Shown here piece by piece: positions 1 to 8,502 of a DNA stretch of 64,000 bases. The DNA lies in assembly GCA_964555645.1 (NCBI GenBank), contig CAZKTA010000004.1, forward strand, positions 129,395 to 193,394. Reading direction: 5' to 3'. Origin of the DNA: DTLC01 sp964555645 (GTDB lineage: Bacteria > Verrucomicrobiota > Verrucomicrobiia > Limisphaerales > DTLC01). Every line of letters begins with the position of its first letter. Positions within the stretch are counted from its first letter, which is position 1. The position numbers and the translations under genes were made by a program. The notes beneath the pieces were generated by a model. That model was not told where the DNA came from. It did not search any database and saw only the letters and a list, made by a program, of their open reading frames with translations.

Positions 1-2
1 TC

Positions 3-914
3 GATGTGACATGTCTGCAGCCCGCACAGTGGACAACCATTTTTTTATCCAGTACTACAACAGGCCAGAAACCAAGCAGACATTTTCATAATCCGGTTTC
101 GCTCGCGTTATACGAAGCGTCGCTGCTGCCCTGGTTTGCCCGGCATTTCCTGCCCGAACTTCCGGCCGGTGCCGCCGAGGGCAACTTCGCATCCGCCACA
201 AGGCAAGCTAATAAACTGCCATTTTTAATCTTAACACCAACTAGAGCTGATGCGCCTTGTTCTTCGCTTGTTTACATGCTTGACACCGTGCGCCGTGTGT
301 TCGGGTCGCCACAATCAGAATTCTTCGGCCGCACGATGCCGGATGGTTCATGGCAGCTCGATACAAATGCACTTTGTGCCGTGCTGCGTAATGCAGCGCG
401 AACAAGCAGCGCGGTCGCCCTGCTCGGAACAGCATTTGCATTCGTGCAACTGCTCGATTACATGCACACGCACGGCCTTGTGTTTACCCTGGCGCACGGC
501 TCACGTGTGATGGAAACCGGTGGGTACAAGGGGCGAACGCGTGAAATCGCGAAATCTGAACTGTACGGTTTGATCAGGGCGCGCCTTGGTGTGCCTGAAT
601 CACATATCGTGTCCGAGTACGGCATGTGCGAGCTTGGCTCGCAGGCGTACGACGCAGTCGTTGGTAGCACAGCAGGGCACAAGCGCATTTTCAGGTTCCC
701 ACACTGGGTGCAGACACAGATTGTCTCTCCTGACACCGGACGCGAAGTTGCCGAGGGTCAGACGGGCTTGATTCGTGTGTTTGACCTTGCCAATGTCTTT
801 TCTGCAGTTGCAGTTCAAACGGAAGACTTGGCTGTGCGCCACGCCAACGGTTTTGAACTTGTGGGACGCGCATCTTTGGCCGAGCTACGTGGTTGTTCGC
901 TGACTGCAGTTTGA
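3..914 (+). CDS. LuxE-like acyl-protein synthetase, 5' end outside window
   Basis: Probable ATP-dependent activation of a fatty or other carboxylic acid and its transfer to an enzyme cysteine, as in the LuxE subunit of fatty acid reductase. The frame is open to the left edge, so the N-terminus (roughly 90 residues by comparison with the family) lies outside. Visible are the phosphate-binding stretch FLSSTTTGQKPSRH near the start, then GSRVMETGGYKGRTRE, then SEYGMCELGSQAYD, and at the C-terminus RGCSL, whose Cys matches the acyl-carrying Cys of LuxE. The LuxC-like gene follows 199 bases downstream on the same strand, so the two probably act together. No luciferase or thioesterase gene is visible. 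The natural substrate is unknown. Confidence 0.8.
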   Translation, partial: DVTCLQPAQWTTIFLSSTTTGQKPSRHFHNPVSLALYEASLLPWFARHFLPELPAGAAEGNFASATRQANKLPFLILTPTRADAPCSSLVYMLDTVRRVFGSPQSEFFGRTMPDGSWQLDTNALCAVLRNAARTSSAVALLGTAFAFVQLLDYMHTHGLVFTLAHGSRVMETGGYKGRTREIAKSELYGLIRARLGVPESHIVSEYGMCELGSQAYDAVVGSTAGHKRIFRFPHWVQTQIVSPDTGREVAEGQTGLIRVFDLANVFSAVAVQTEDLAVRHANGFELVGRASLAELRGCSLTAV

Positions 915-1113
915 GACGGATTATGAAACGGCAGATGACTAGTTTGCCCTTGCTGTTGACACCGGTTTGCCGAGCGCGACAATTATCATTGCACCGGTTG
1001 ATTTCCGAAAAGCAAAGGCTCTCGCCCAACATGTTAAATTGCGGGACTGGACGGCGACGCTTTACGCCTAGATAAAAGCTCAACTTGCAACCCTACCACT
1101 TGCTTTTGCCCAA

Positions 1114-2478
1114 ATGAACTTTCCTAGTTATTTCCTTGCTGACCTACCGCCAGCAGCGGCGATCACGCCCACAATGTTGACCGAGGTGTGCCAGACGCTT
1201 AAACGCAACCGGCGCAGCTATCTGGCCGGGCGCTCAACCGAGGCGCTGATCAACGTTCTGAGCACACTGGCCGCTAACTGGCTCAACCCAGAGGATCCCT
1301 TCCGTAAACTTGCGCTTGAGCGTGGTCCGGCAGAAACCGGGTTCAGTGCGCCCACCCTGGCTTGTGGATTAGACGCGTTTTTCACTGAACTGACGAGTGA
1401 CAATCTGCGGGCGCTGCTTGCGCAGGATTTGGGCAACGCACAACGGTTGGACCAATTTGTGCCCGAGCAAACCAACCCGAAATCCGGGCGCCGTGCAATG
1501 GCGCGTGCCCCTGAACTATTGGTGCACATCGCCGCCGGCAATTTGCCCAGCCCAATTTTTGCCAGCATCGTGCTCGGACTGCTGGTGCGCTCGGCTCAGT
1601 TCATCAAATGCGCCACTGGAGCGGCTTTTTTGCCGCGCTTGTTTGCACATTCGATCTACGCAGCAGACCCGAAACTTGGTGCGTGCATCGAGCTGGCAGA
1701 ATGGCCAGGCGGCAAAACCGAGCTTGAACAAACACTGTTCAGCCACGCCGATTGTGTCACTGTAACCGGCAGTGACGACACAGTTGCTGCACTCAGGCAA
1801 TCAGTCCCGGTCACTGTACGGTTTATTGGGTATAGCCAGCGCGTCAGCTTTGGCTTTGTGGCGGCGGAAACGCTGGGTCGTGCAACTGCAAACCGCGTTG
1901 CCGCCTCGGCAGCCGCAGACGTCACTGCCTGGGACCAACTCGGCTGTTTGTCACCGCACCTGTTTTACGTTGAGACAGGAGGTGAAATTGGCCCGGACAC
2001 GTTTGCTGAGCTGTTGGCAGCCGAACTCGACCGCATAGAAAAGATTCAACCTCGCGGTTTGCTGCCGACCGACGCCGTTGCGCAAATCGCATCGCGCAGA
2101 GCGTTCTATGAGGTGCGTGCTGCCAACTTGCCTAACACACGACTTTGGGCCAGCCCGAATTCAACCGCATGGACAGTCGTTTACGAAACTGAGCCGTTGT
2201 TCCAATTGTCATGTTTGCACAGATTCATCTACGTCAAACCCGTGCGCGATCTTGCTGAGGCACTCACCAATGCCGAATCAGTTCGCGGCAAGGTTTCAAC
2301 AGTCGGCATTGCTGCACCGCCACAACGCGCGCAGCAGATTGCAGCCGAGCTAGCTGCGTGGGGTGTCACGCGGATTTGTCCAATCGGCCGAATGCAAAAA
2401 CCGCCTCTGCTGTGGCGGCACGACGGCAGACCTGCGTTAGGTGACCTTGTCACATGGACAGATTGGGAACCCGACTGA
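1114..2478 (+). CDS. LuxC-like acyl-CoA/acyl-enzyme reductase
   Basis: 454 residues, the usual size for the LuxC family (NADPH-dependent reduction of an activated acyl group to an aldehyde; distant aldehyde dehydrogenase fold). The family landmarks are visible: HIAAGNLPSP near residue 138, then TVTGSDDTV near 216, then DQLGCLSPH with Cys278, which corresponds to the nucleophilic Cys. Paired with the LuxE-like protein it would form a fatty-acid-to-aldehyde reductase. Without luxAB the aldehyde is more likely an intermediate for alcohol, wax or specialised lipid synthesis; that is inference. The ATG at 1114 gives a full-length protein. Confidence 0.85.
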   Translation: MNFPSYFLADLPPAAAITPTMLTEVCQTLKRNRRSYLAGRSTEALINVLSTLAANWLNPEDPFRKLALERGPAETGFSAPTLACGLDAFFTELTSDNLRALLAQDLGNAQRLDQFVPEQTNPKSGRRAMARAPELLVHIAAGNLPSPIFASIVLGLLVRSAQFIKCATGAAFLPRLFAHSIYAADPKLGACIELAEWPGGKTELEQTLFSHADCVTVTGSDDTVAALRQSVPVTVRFIGYSQRVSFGFVAAETLGRATANRVAASAAADVTAWDQLGCLSPHLFYVETGGEIGPDTFAELLAAELDRIEKIQPRGLLPTDAVAQIASRRAFYEVRAANLPNTRLWASPNSTAWTVVYETEPLFQLSCLHRFIYVKPVRDLAEALTNAESVRGKVSTVGIAAPPQRAQQIAAELAAWGVTRICPIGRMQKPPLLWRHDGRPALGDLVTWTDWEPD

Positions 2479-2541
2479 TTGAGCACGGCGGTTTAGCGGT
2501 TTACATTCAGCTCACAAAATGGCTTTCTTGATGCAAACAAA

Positions 2542-2904
2542 ATGAGGATCGAACTGCGTAAATCGTTCAAAGTCGATGCAGCGCATTACCTGCCAAACGT
2601 GCCAAGATCGCACAAATGCAGGCAATTGCACGGTCACTGTTTCACTGTCGAGGTTGCCGTAGCCGGTGAACCAGATCCCAAACACGGCTGGGTAATGGAC
2701 TACGGCGAGATTACTGCTGCTGTTCAGCCTCTGCTTGAGCAGCTCGATCACAAAGTGTTGAACGAAGTTGCTGGCCTCGAAAATCCAACAAGCGAAAACA
2801 TCGCTGTTTGGCTTTGGAAAAAACTTAAGCCAAAGCTGCCCATGCTTGTCGAAGTTATCGTAGCCGAGTCACCCACCGCGCAAGCAATTTACAGAGGTGA
2901 GTAG
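2542..2904 (+). CDS. queD: 6-carboxy-5,6,7,8-tetrahydropterin synthase (QueD)
   Basis: 120 residues, the normal QueD length. The family converts dihydroneopterin triphosphate to 6-carboxytetrahydropterin, the second step of queuosine (7-deazaguanine) synthesis. The zinc ligands are visible as His15 (AAHYL) and His30/His32 (LHGHCF). The catalytic Cys is Cys26, the Asp-His pair is LDH (69-70), and the substrate-binding Glu is Glu109 (ESPTAQAIY). A tetrahydropterin synthase of the PTPS type is the alternative, but the Cys-x3-HGH spacing favours QueD. No other queuosine genes are in the window. Confidence 0.88.
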   Translation: MRIELRKSFKVDAAHYLPNVPRSHKCRQLHGHCFTVEVAVAGEPDPKHGWVMDYGEITAAVQPLLEQLDHKVLNEVAGLENPTSENIAVWLWKKLKPKLPMLVEVIVAESPTAQAIYRGE

Positions 2905-3453
2905 CCATCGGACAGTCTCCGCTGTCGTGAAACTGCGCAACAGGCGCATCGCAAACTCTGAGAGGTTGGCTGTGGATACAAAGTGGCTGTGTGTACCACT
3001 CTTTCGTTGAGACACGGCCTCGACCGGGGAAAAACCCGTCTGTAGCAAGAACTACTCCAGCGATTTAACCGCGGCCGAAACAACACTATACCGGTGAAAC
3101 ACCGAATACATCCGACACCCAGCCCAGACCCACGTTCCTCGCGTTCATTTCGCCAAGCTTCAGCCCGGTGTAGACACCAGCACGGCTAAACCAGTGAACC
3201 GCCCAAGCGGCTTTGGCGGTGTGGTCCAACCCACGAATGCGTCCTGTTCTTGGGCTAATCGCACCCGAGCCCAACTGCCTGAGGCCCAGTTACCAATCAG
3301 AGGCATGAATACCCGGTGTCGAATATCCTAGCCAAACCATATGCCAATGAAATCACCCTCCACAACTACCCATCTTTGTGGTGCGTGACGAACAATGGAT
3401 GAAAATGCTCGCGCATAAAATTTGCCCAGCCTGACTACCCGCCGTCACAAAAT
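2905..3453. other. Intergenic stretch without recognisable gene
   Basis: About 550 bases between queD and the first PEP-CTERM gene. Short open frames on the - strand (2889-3086 and 3086-3274) have no recognisable motifs and no codon pattern like their neighbours. I see no tRNA, terminator or repeat here. Confidence 0.5.
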
Positions 3454-3522
3454 ATGTAAGCTCGTCGCAAAAACGATCCTAACAGCAGGCTACTGTTTGT
3501 TTTAACTAGCGTTGCAAGCGCA
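3454..3522 (+). pseudogene. Frame-shifted signal-peptide region of the PEP-CTERM gene
   Basis: An ATG at 3454 is in the same frame as the downstream gene but is followed at once by TAA (3457-3459). If the single T at 3457 is skipped, the next frame reads MKLVAKTILTAGYCLF and then stops. The original frame resumes with FVLTSVASA directly before MFVAYEGFDY. Joined, these make a textbook signal peptide: basic start, hydrophobic core, ASA before the mature protein. Two compensating one-base shifts are needed. They could be real decay or assembly errors. Confidence 0.5.
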
Positions 3523-4392
3523 ATGTTTGTTGCCTACGAAGGATTCGATTACACTGTGGGGGTGAGTCTCGGCGGCCAAAACGGTGGCATTGGCTGGAAA
3601 GCACCTTGGCTGACAGGCACAGGCTGGGACCTGGCTACGAATGCGGCAGGTAGCATCAACTATATTGATAGTTACGGAAACCAACTTTTAACAAGCGGTA
3701 ACAGCGTGTTGGTCGGTAGCTATAGTGGCACAGCGTCAAAACCGGCTCGCACATTTGCCAACTTTAATTCCGACGGCACAAACTTTCTTTCGGGCGGTAC
3801 TTACTGGATCAGCTTTCTCGCGCAACGCGTTGGCCCAAAGTACGATACGCCACCTGTATGGGGACGGCAGGCTAATTTTGGGTTGTTTGCCAACGCCGTT
3901 AATTCGGATGGCACAGAGCGGTTTGATGTAGGTCGTCCGAACAGAAACAGTTTTACCGGTACGCCTTATGATACTTGGTCAACGTGGCATGCAAACGGGT
4001 TTGTAAATAACGGGGCTGGGTATGCTAAGCCGTCAAATTACCCGCTCGAAGACGTGACTTTCGTTCTGATTCGAATTGACACCGACAATGACCCGAGCAC
4101 TGGCGACAGTGCTTATGTATGGTTTAATTGGCCGGACCTTTTGAGCGAGCCGAGCACAAGTTCGGCCGTATTAAGTGATATAGGCGAGGTTGACCTTACC
4201 CGAATCAACCAGATTCGCATCCACTGCAACGGTTATTCAGGCGTTAACACAAACGCATGGCTCTGGGTTGATGAAATTCGAGTTGGCACTACATTTGCCG
4301 ATGTAACACCGCTTGTACCTGAGCCATCAGCAGCGGTGTTGTCTGTGCTGGGTGGGCTAGGTTTGTTGGTATTGCGGCTCCGAAGGGAATAA
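3523..4392 (+). CDS. PEP-CTERM sorting domain protein (first paralogue)
   Basis: 289 residues from the ATG at 3523. The C-terminus carries VPEPS, a hydrophobic segment (about 265-283) and a basic tail LRLRRE, which is the PEP-CTERM signal recognised by an exosortase-type enzyme for cell-surface delivery. The N-terminus FVAYEGFDY and the stretch before the tail (DEIRVGTTFADVTPL) match the paralogue at 5060, which has a normal signal peptide. As called, this protein lacks a signal peptide; the missing part lies just upstream in shifted frames. The body looks like a beta-rich extracellular domain of unknown ligand. A strong terminator follows. Confidence 0.75.
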   Translation: MFVAYEGFDYTVGVSLGGQNGGIGWKAPWLTGTGWDLATNAAGSINYIDSYGNQLLTSGNSVLVGSYSGTASKPARTFANFNSDGTNFLSGGTYWISFLAQRVGPKYDTPPVWGRQANFGLFANAVNSDGTERFDVGRPNRNSFTGTPYDTWSTWHANGFVNNGAGYAKPSNYPLEDVTFVLIRIDTDNDPSTGDSAYVWFNWPDLLSEPSTSSAVLSDIGEVDLTRINQIRIHCNGYSGVNTNAWLWVDEIRVGTTFADVTPLVPEPSAAVLSVLGGLGLLVLRLRRE

Positions 4393-4419
4393 TTAACGTA
4401 AAACGAGCCCTTTCCTTCG

Positions 4420-4459
4420 AAAGGGCGGAGGCAAAAAACCTCCGCCCTTTGCGTTTTTT
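4420..4459 (+). terminator. Rho-independent terminator after first PEP-CTERM gene
   Basis: A perfect 12-bp stem (AAAGGGCGGAGG at 4420-4431 with its complement at 4439-4450), a 7-base A-rich loop, and a T run at 4454-4459. The same stem core closes the second PEP-CTERM gene. Confidence 0.92.
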
Positions 4460-4971
4460 GTTAATGCTCGCGCATGTGCATGGCGCGCTAACCGCGAACA
4501 TGCACTGCACCAGCAAGCTATTGTAGCACTTGAACGCGTCCGCTAACGCAAATGAGCCAATGCACCAAATTTGATCGAAAACCGCTTGGCTAGACCAGGC
4601 CATAAGTCAGCCATTTGGGTGCTAGGCTACTGCACACTTTCTATCCCGCCATTAAGGGACAGAAAACTGTTCCCTATTCGCCATACCGTTTATTTTGCAA
4701 TGTGCCTGAGTTGTTCGGATCCCCAGGAACTAAAGTGCAGTTCAACCCGAAACTTGTGTGCAATCCGGCAACTAGCGTGGCAGCCTGGCCATTTGCTCAG
4801 AACATGATTTGCTCGGTCATGGGGTGCTTAGCTGTGCGATCATGCTACGCCTGACGTAATTAGACAAGAGGTTTTGGGGCCAGTGTTATTGGTCACAGGG
4901 ATTCCGGCCATTACAAAAAATCATTTGGTTTTCGAAGGTTTTCCGGCGGATGAGTTTCAAGCAAAAAGTTC
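4460..4971. other. Intergenic stretch without recognisable gene
   Basis: About 500 bases between the first terminator and the promoter of the second PEP-CTERM gene. The open frames at 4571-4854 show no motif. Nothing else was recognised. Confidence 0.5.
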
Positions 4972-4999
4972 TTGACAACGCACCACGTTTTTGCATAAT
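4972..4999 (+). promoter_or_regulatory. Sigma-70-type promoter for second PEP-CTERM gene
   Basis: TTGACA at 4972-4977, a 16-base spacer and CATAAT at 4994-4999. The AT-rich leader runs about 60 bases to the ATG at 5060. This is the clearest housekeeping-type promoter I found in the window. Confidence 0.7.
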
Positions 5000-5059
5000 T
5001 AGTCCCGTTTTAGCCCAAATATATACAAACATAACAACACATAAAAATAACCCCAGCGT

Positions 5060-6106
5060 ATGTTAAAGAGCAAAATTGGTAAGTTTGTGGCGGTAGCCAC
5101 AGTTGGCATTATTGTCTCGGCGGCACCATCGGCCAAGGCATTGCTTCTAGCTTACGAAGGCTTTAATTATGAGGCTGGCTCAGCCTTAACTGCAGCAGGT
5201 CTCTGGAATGGAGGCCTTGGCTTTTCAGAGTCGTGGCAGCCTAATCTGCCGAGCGGTGCCAACGGTTACAACCAGATCATTCGTGCCGGTAGCCATGTCT
5301 ATATTGACGCAAATGGGTACCAGCTTTTGACCGAAGGCAACCGGATTCTCATCACTGGTGACGGCAGTGCGGCCGGTGATAACACTGGTGGCACGCGCCA
5401 TAACGCACAGCCGCGGCGTGCTTTCAATTTCAGCCGTGGCGGCGCGGATGAAACCACATGGATAAGCTTCTTGGCAATTTGGACCCCGATGGTGCTCACA
5501 CCGTGGTGGGATGCAGCAAAAGGGGAATATCTATATTACGGTCGCGGAACGAGTGTCCAATTGTTTCAGGGCACTGGGAGCGAGCGGTTGACAATTGGGA
5601 CTGCAAGTCAGAATGCCGAAACTGGGGCAGTGCATCCTGAACTACCGCTAGCTCCAAACGACACTTGGCGGCTTGTTAATAGAGGTGCTGCAAATTACAC
5701 AGTTGCGTCCACTGTTCATTTTACGAATCTACCGCCAAACTCCACAGCGAATTTTGTGGTTGTCCGAATAGATCACCGCGCTGGGGATGACCGTGTCAAT
5801 GCGCCGGATACAGCTTACATGTGGCTGAATCCAAGTTTGACAAGTGAACCATCCATTGCTACGGCCGATGTTGTGAGTTTCGCCGGGACCCAAGGTTATG
5901 AGCGCGATTACTGGTTTGATACGCTCCGGCTTTTTGCTGGTAGTTGGAACAGCGTGGTGGGATACGGCGCGGCTGAAATTGACGAGTTCCGGGTCGGCAC
6001 CACCTATTGGGACGTAGCGCCATTGGTGCCTGAACCATCAATGATAGCGCTTTCGATGGTAGGCGGTTTTGGCCTGTTGCTGTTGCGTTTGCGTAGGAAA
6101 CAATAA
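5060..6106 (+). CDS. PEP-CTERM sorting domain protein (second paralogue)
   Basis: 348 residues. It has a clear signal peptide: basic MLKSKIGK, a hydrophobic core, and cleavage near SAKA at residues 24-27. The mature part starts LLLAYEGFNY, as in the paralogue upstream. The C-terminus has AEIDEFRVGTTYWDVAPL, then VPEPS, a hydrophobic segment and LRLRRKQ, the PEP-CTERM signal for exosortase processing. The body is rich in Gly, Asn and Thr and has no catalytic motif that I recognise. It is probably a secreted or surface matrix protein. It has its own promoter upstream and terminator downstream, so it is likely monocistronic. Confidence 0.85.
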   Translation: MLKSKIGKFVAVATVGIIVSAAPSAKALLLAYEGFNYEAGSALTAAGLWNGGLGFSESWQPNLPSGANGYNQIIRAGSHVYIDANGYQLLTEGNRILITGDGSAAGDNTGGTRHNAQPRRAFNFSRGGADETTWISFLAIWTPMVLTPWWDAAKGEYLYYGRGTSVQLFQGTGSERLTIGTASQNAETGAVHPELPLAPNDTWRLVNRGAANYTVASTVHFTNLPPNSTANFVVVRIDHRAGDDRVNAPDTAYMWLNPSLTSEPSIATADVVSFAGTQGYERDYWFDTLRLFAGSWNSVVGYGAAEIDEFRVGTTYWDVAPLVPEPSMIALSMVGGFGLLLLRLRRKQ

Positions 6107-6129
6107 CACTAACAGGATAGTTTGCGTTT

Positions 6130-6165
6130 AAGGGCGGAGGCAGAACCTCCGCCCTTTTTGTTTTT
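6130..6165 (+). terminator. Rho-independent terminator after second PEP-CTERM gene
   Basis: An 11-bp stem (AAGGGCGGAGG at 6130-6140 with complement at 6146-6156), a 5-base loop CAGAA, and T runs to 6165. The stem is almost identical to the terminator at 4420. Confidence 0.92.
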
Positions 6166-6387
6166 GGGCAGAATACACGCGCAGGCTTGGTATGGGACTG
6201 ATTGCAGTTTCGACGCGGTTGAACAGTGTTTTCCTTTCGCAGAAGAAGCCGCCCCCAGGACCGTCTCACTTGAGGCAGCCACCACGCAAAAAATGGTTCA
6301 CCAGTAAATGCGATAGCCGATGTGCTCACTCTAACCTGCTCGATGTAAATGCAGTCTAACCAACAAAAAGTCTTGGCGCGCTCCGCG

Positions 6388-6487
6388 NNNNNNNNNNNNN
6401 NNNNNNNNNNNNNNNNNNNNNNNNNNNNNNNNNNNNNNNNNNNNNNNNNNNNNNNNNNNNNNNNNNNNNNNNNNNNNNNNNNNNNNN
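6388..6487. other. Assembly gap (100 N)
   Basis: Exactly 100 N, the usual placeholder for a scaffold join of unknown length. Both edges are CG-rich and the right edge enters the dispersed repeat, so the repeat or its hairpins probably broke the assembly. Confidence 0.98.
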
Positions 6488-6488
6488 C

Positions 6489-6773
6489 GCGGCCCGCGTG
6501 CGGTTTTGCGCGTCCGGGCGCAAAACATCTTCACAAACTTGGCCCCGGAACGACCAGTATGCCGTCCGGAAAGACACAGGACGCGCATGCCTGTCTGCGT
6601 GCGGGCATGCAACGGGTAGGCGCCTCGAGCGACACTAGGGGACGGTTGTGTTCCTCGACCAGTTTTTCGGGTTTAGTGGACTAGGCAGTGTTTTGCTCTG
6701 CTGTGCACTGAACAGTACGCACGGAGTTTGCGCCCTGGCTTTTGGCGATGATGCAATCCCAAACCGTAACTGG
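6489..6773 (+). repeat. Dispersed ~290-bp repeat, copy A
   Basis: By eye this stretch aligns with the reverse complement of 43984-44279 over its whole length, at roughly 70% identity. There are fully identical blocks such as CAGTTTTTCGGGTTTAGTG (6660-6678) and CTGCGTGCGGGCATG (inside 6591-6609). Near the left end both copies have a hairpin with GTTTTGCGC paired to GCGCAAAAC around a loop of different sequence. The frame is open across part of it, but reading frames are not kept between the copies. It is more likely a structured RNA, a non-autonomous mobile element or a decayed repeat than a gene. The left boundary may be cut by the gap. Confidence 0.75.
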
Positions 6774-7146
6774 TAATAGGAATCGTTAACCCCGAGTTGT
6801 TCCGGTTGTTGCTTTATAGATGGCGTGCGTGTCTTTGGTTATTTTGGTGCGCTGGAGCCGATGCCGCTAAGAGTCCTTGACGCCAAAAAACGTTGGATGA
6901 TCGTACTCCGCCGCTTTACGAACATAGTCGGGCGGCTACGGCGCAGCAGTAGGCCAGCGTGAATGTATCACCTGCCTGCAATATGTGTCAGCCGCATGTT
7001 GTTCTTTGTTTGTTTACTGTGTCCTTTCTGCAGTTGAATTCGGCCAACTGCTTTTGGCCTTGAGCAAGCCGCATCGTTAAACTCAAAATGCAGGTCGGGC
7101 AAGCACACTGATGCCCCGCAACGTGGCGCTCGGGCGCTCGAGAAAA
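6774..7146. other. Intergenic stretch without recognisable gene
   Basis: About 370 bases between repeat copy A and the beta-propeller gene. A short CTTTATAG match to the flank of repeat copy B near 6810 may mean the repeat extends a little further. Nothing else was recognised. Confidence 0.45.
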
Positions 7147-8286
7147 ATGAAAGCTCAAATAAGGTACAGGTTTGTGTTTGGTATTTATGCTGCGGCGGTG
7201 CTGACACTAGCGCAGGCTGAACCGATCAATCAGCAGCCGGGGACGGTTCTGTGGACCAACTGGGTTGGGGTGCACTATCCTGATTCGTCTCCTGCAGTTG
7301 CTCCAGACGGCACGATCTATGTCGGGTCATGGAAAAAACGGCTTTTTGCGTTTTCGAAAGACGGTTGGCTAAAATGGACGTTCCGCACACTGAGCGAAAT
7401 CAAGTCAACCCCTGCGATTGACGTGGATGGCACAATTTACTTCGGTGCGCGTGACAAGTATTTTTACGCTTTGACGCCACAGGGCAAACTTAAGTGGCGC
7501 TTTCGCACGGGCGGTTGGGTGGATGCATCTGCTGCAATTGGCGCCAACGGGACAATCTACTTCGGTTCATGGGACAAGAAGTTTTATGCGTTGACCAGCA
7601 CCGGCAAAAAACAATGGGAATTTACCACAGCCGGGCCAATTGTTTCTTCGGCTGCAATTGGTCGGGACGGCACAATCTATTTCGGGTCGCACGATGCTAA
7701 CTTGTACGCGCTCACGTCAGAGGGCCAGAAGTTATGGATTTTCAACACAGGCGGCCCAATCATCTGCTCGCCTGCAGTTGGGCCGGACGGCACAGTTGTT
7801 TTTGCTTCGGTTGATGGCAAGCTGTATGCGGTTAATGCCGATGGCTCGCTCAAATGGCAACTACGGACAGGCGGTGTGAGCGAGTCGTCGCCTGTGCTCG
7901 CGCCCGATGGCACAATTTATTGCATTGCTACCGACCAACTGGTCTGCGTTTCACAGAACGGCATGAAAAAATGGGAGAAAAAGGTCAGTCATCATCAGTG
8001 GACAGACTCAACGCCGGTCGTGACCGATGATGGGGGGGTGTATGTGTTCAATGGCGACGGCACAATTGTAAGCTATAGTTCAGCTGGTGCATGGCGCTGG
8101 CAAAAATGGCTTGGTGGCAGTGGCGGTGGTGCATCGCCCGCAATTGCTGATGGTAGAACAATCTATGTAGGTTTTTGCGGCGGTAGCTTCCACGCGTTGC
8201 TCGGCACGAACGCACTCGCCCAGGGCGGTTGGCCAATGTTCAGATACAACGTGCGCCGTACGGGTAACGTAAATGACACACAGTGA
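7147..8286 (+). CDS. Exported PQQ-type beta-propeller repeat protein
   Basis: 379 residues from the ATG at 7147; an upstream ATG at 7111 would add 12 residues before the signal peptide. The signal peptide reads MKAQIRYRFVF and runs to a probable cleavage at AQA. The rest is about eight repeats of roughly 40 residues built on DGTIYFGS, then FYAL, then G-KKW-F-T-GG, the PQQ/beta-propeller (outer-membrane assembly BamB-like) pattern. No quinoprotein catalytic residues stand out, so a structural or binding propeller is more likely than a dehydrogenase. The GH127 gene follows on the same strand. Confidence 0.82.
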   Translation: MKAQIRYRFVFGIYAAAVLTLAQAEPINQQPGTVLWTNWVGVHYPDSSPAVAPDGTIYVGSWKKRLFAFSKDGWLKWTFRTLSEIKSTPAIDVDGTIYFGARDKYFYALTPQGKLKWRFRTGGWVDASAAIGANGTIYFGSWDKKFYALTSTGKKQWEFTTAGPIVSSAAIGRDGTIYFGSHDANLYALTSEGQKLWIFNTGGPIICSPAVGPDGTVVFASVDGKLYAVNADGSLKWQLRTGGVSESSPVLAPDGTIYCIATDQLVCVSQNGMKKWEKKVSHHQWTDSTPVVTDDGGVYVFNGDGTIVSYSSAGAWRWQKWLGGSGGGASPAIADGRTIYVGFCGGSFHALLGTNALAQGGWPMFRYNVRRTGNVNDTQ

Positions 8287-8502
8287 GGACCATGGCGTTG
8301 CTGGTGAGCACAGGAGTCTTTTTTTGCCTGCCCATCACGACGCTTTGGATTTGAATTTACGCGACTTCTGGTAGCTAGCACGCAAAGCCATCAAAGCGTT
8401 GGTCTGGAATAGGCGGTGTGGGTACTTTGCTTGAGTTTCGGCGCTGTGCTTGATAGAGAAGCGGCACGTAGCGAACTCGAAATAAAAAACCTGTGTGACT
8501 TT

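Noticed and set aside
2889..3274. Two - strand short frames between queD and the PEP-CTERM gene
   Set aside because: No motif, no ribosome site and no similarity to any family I know.
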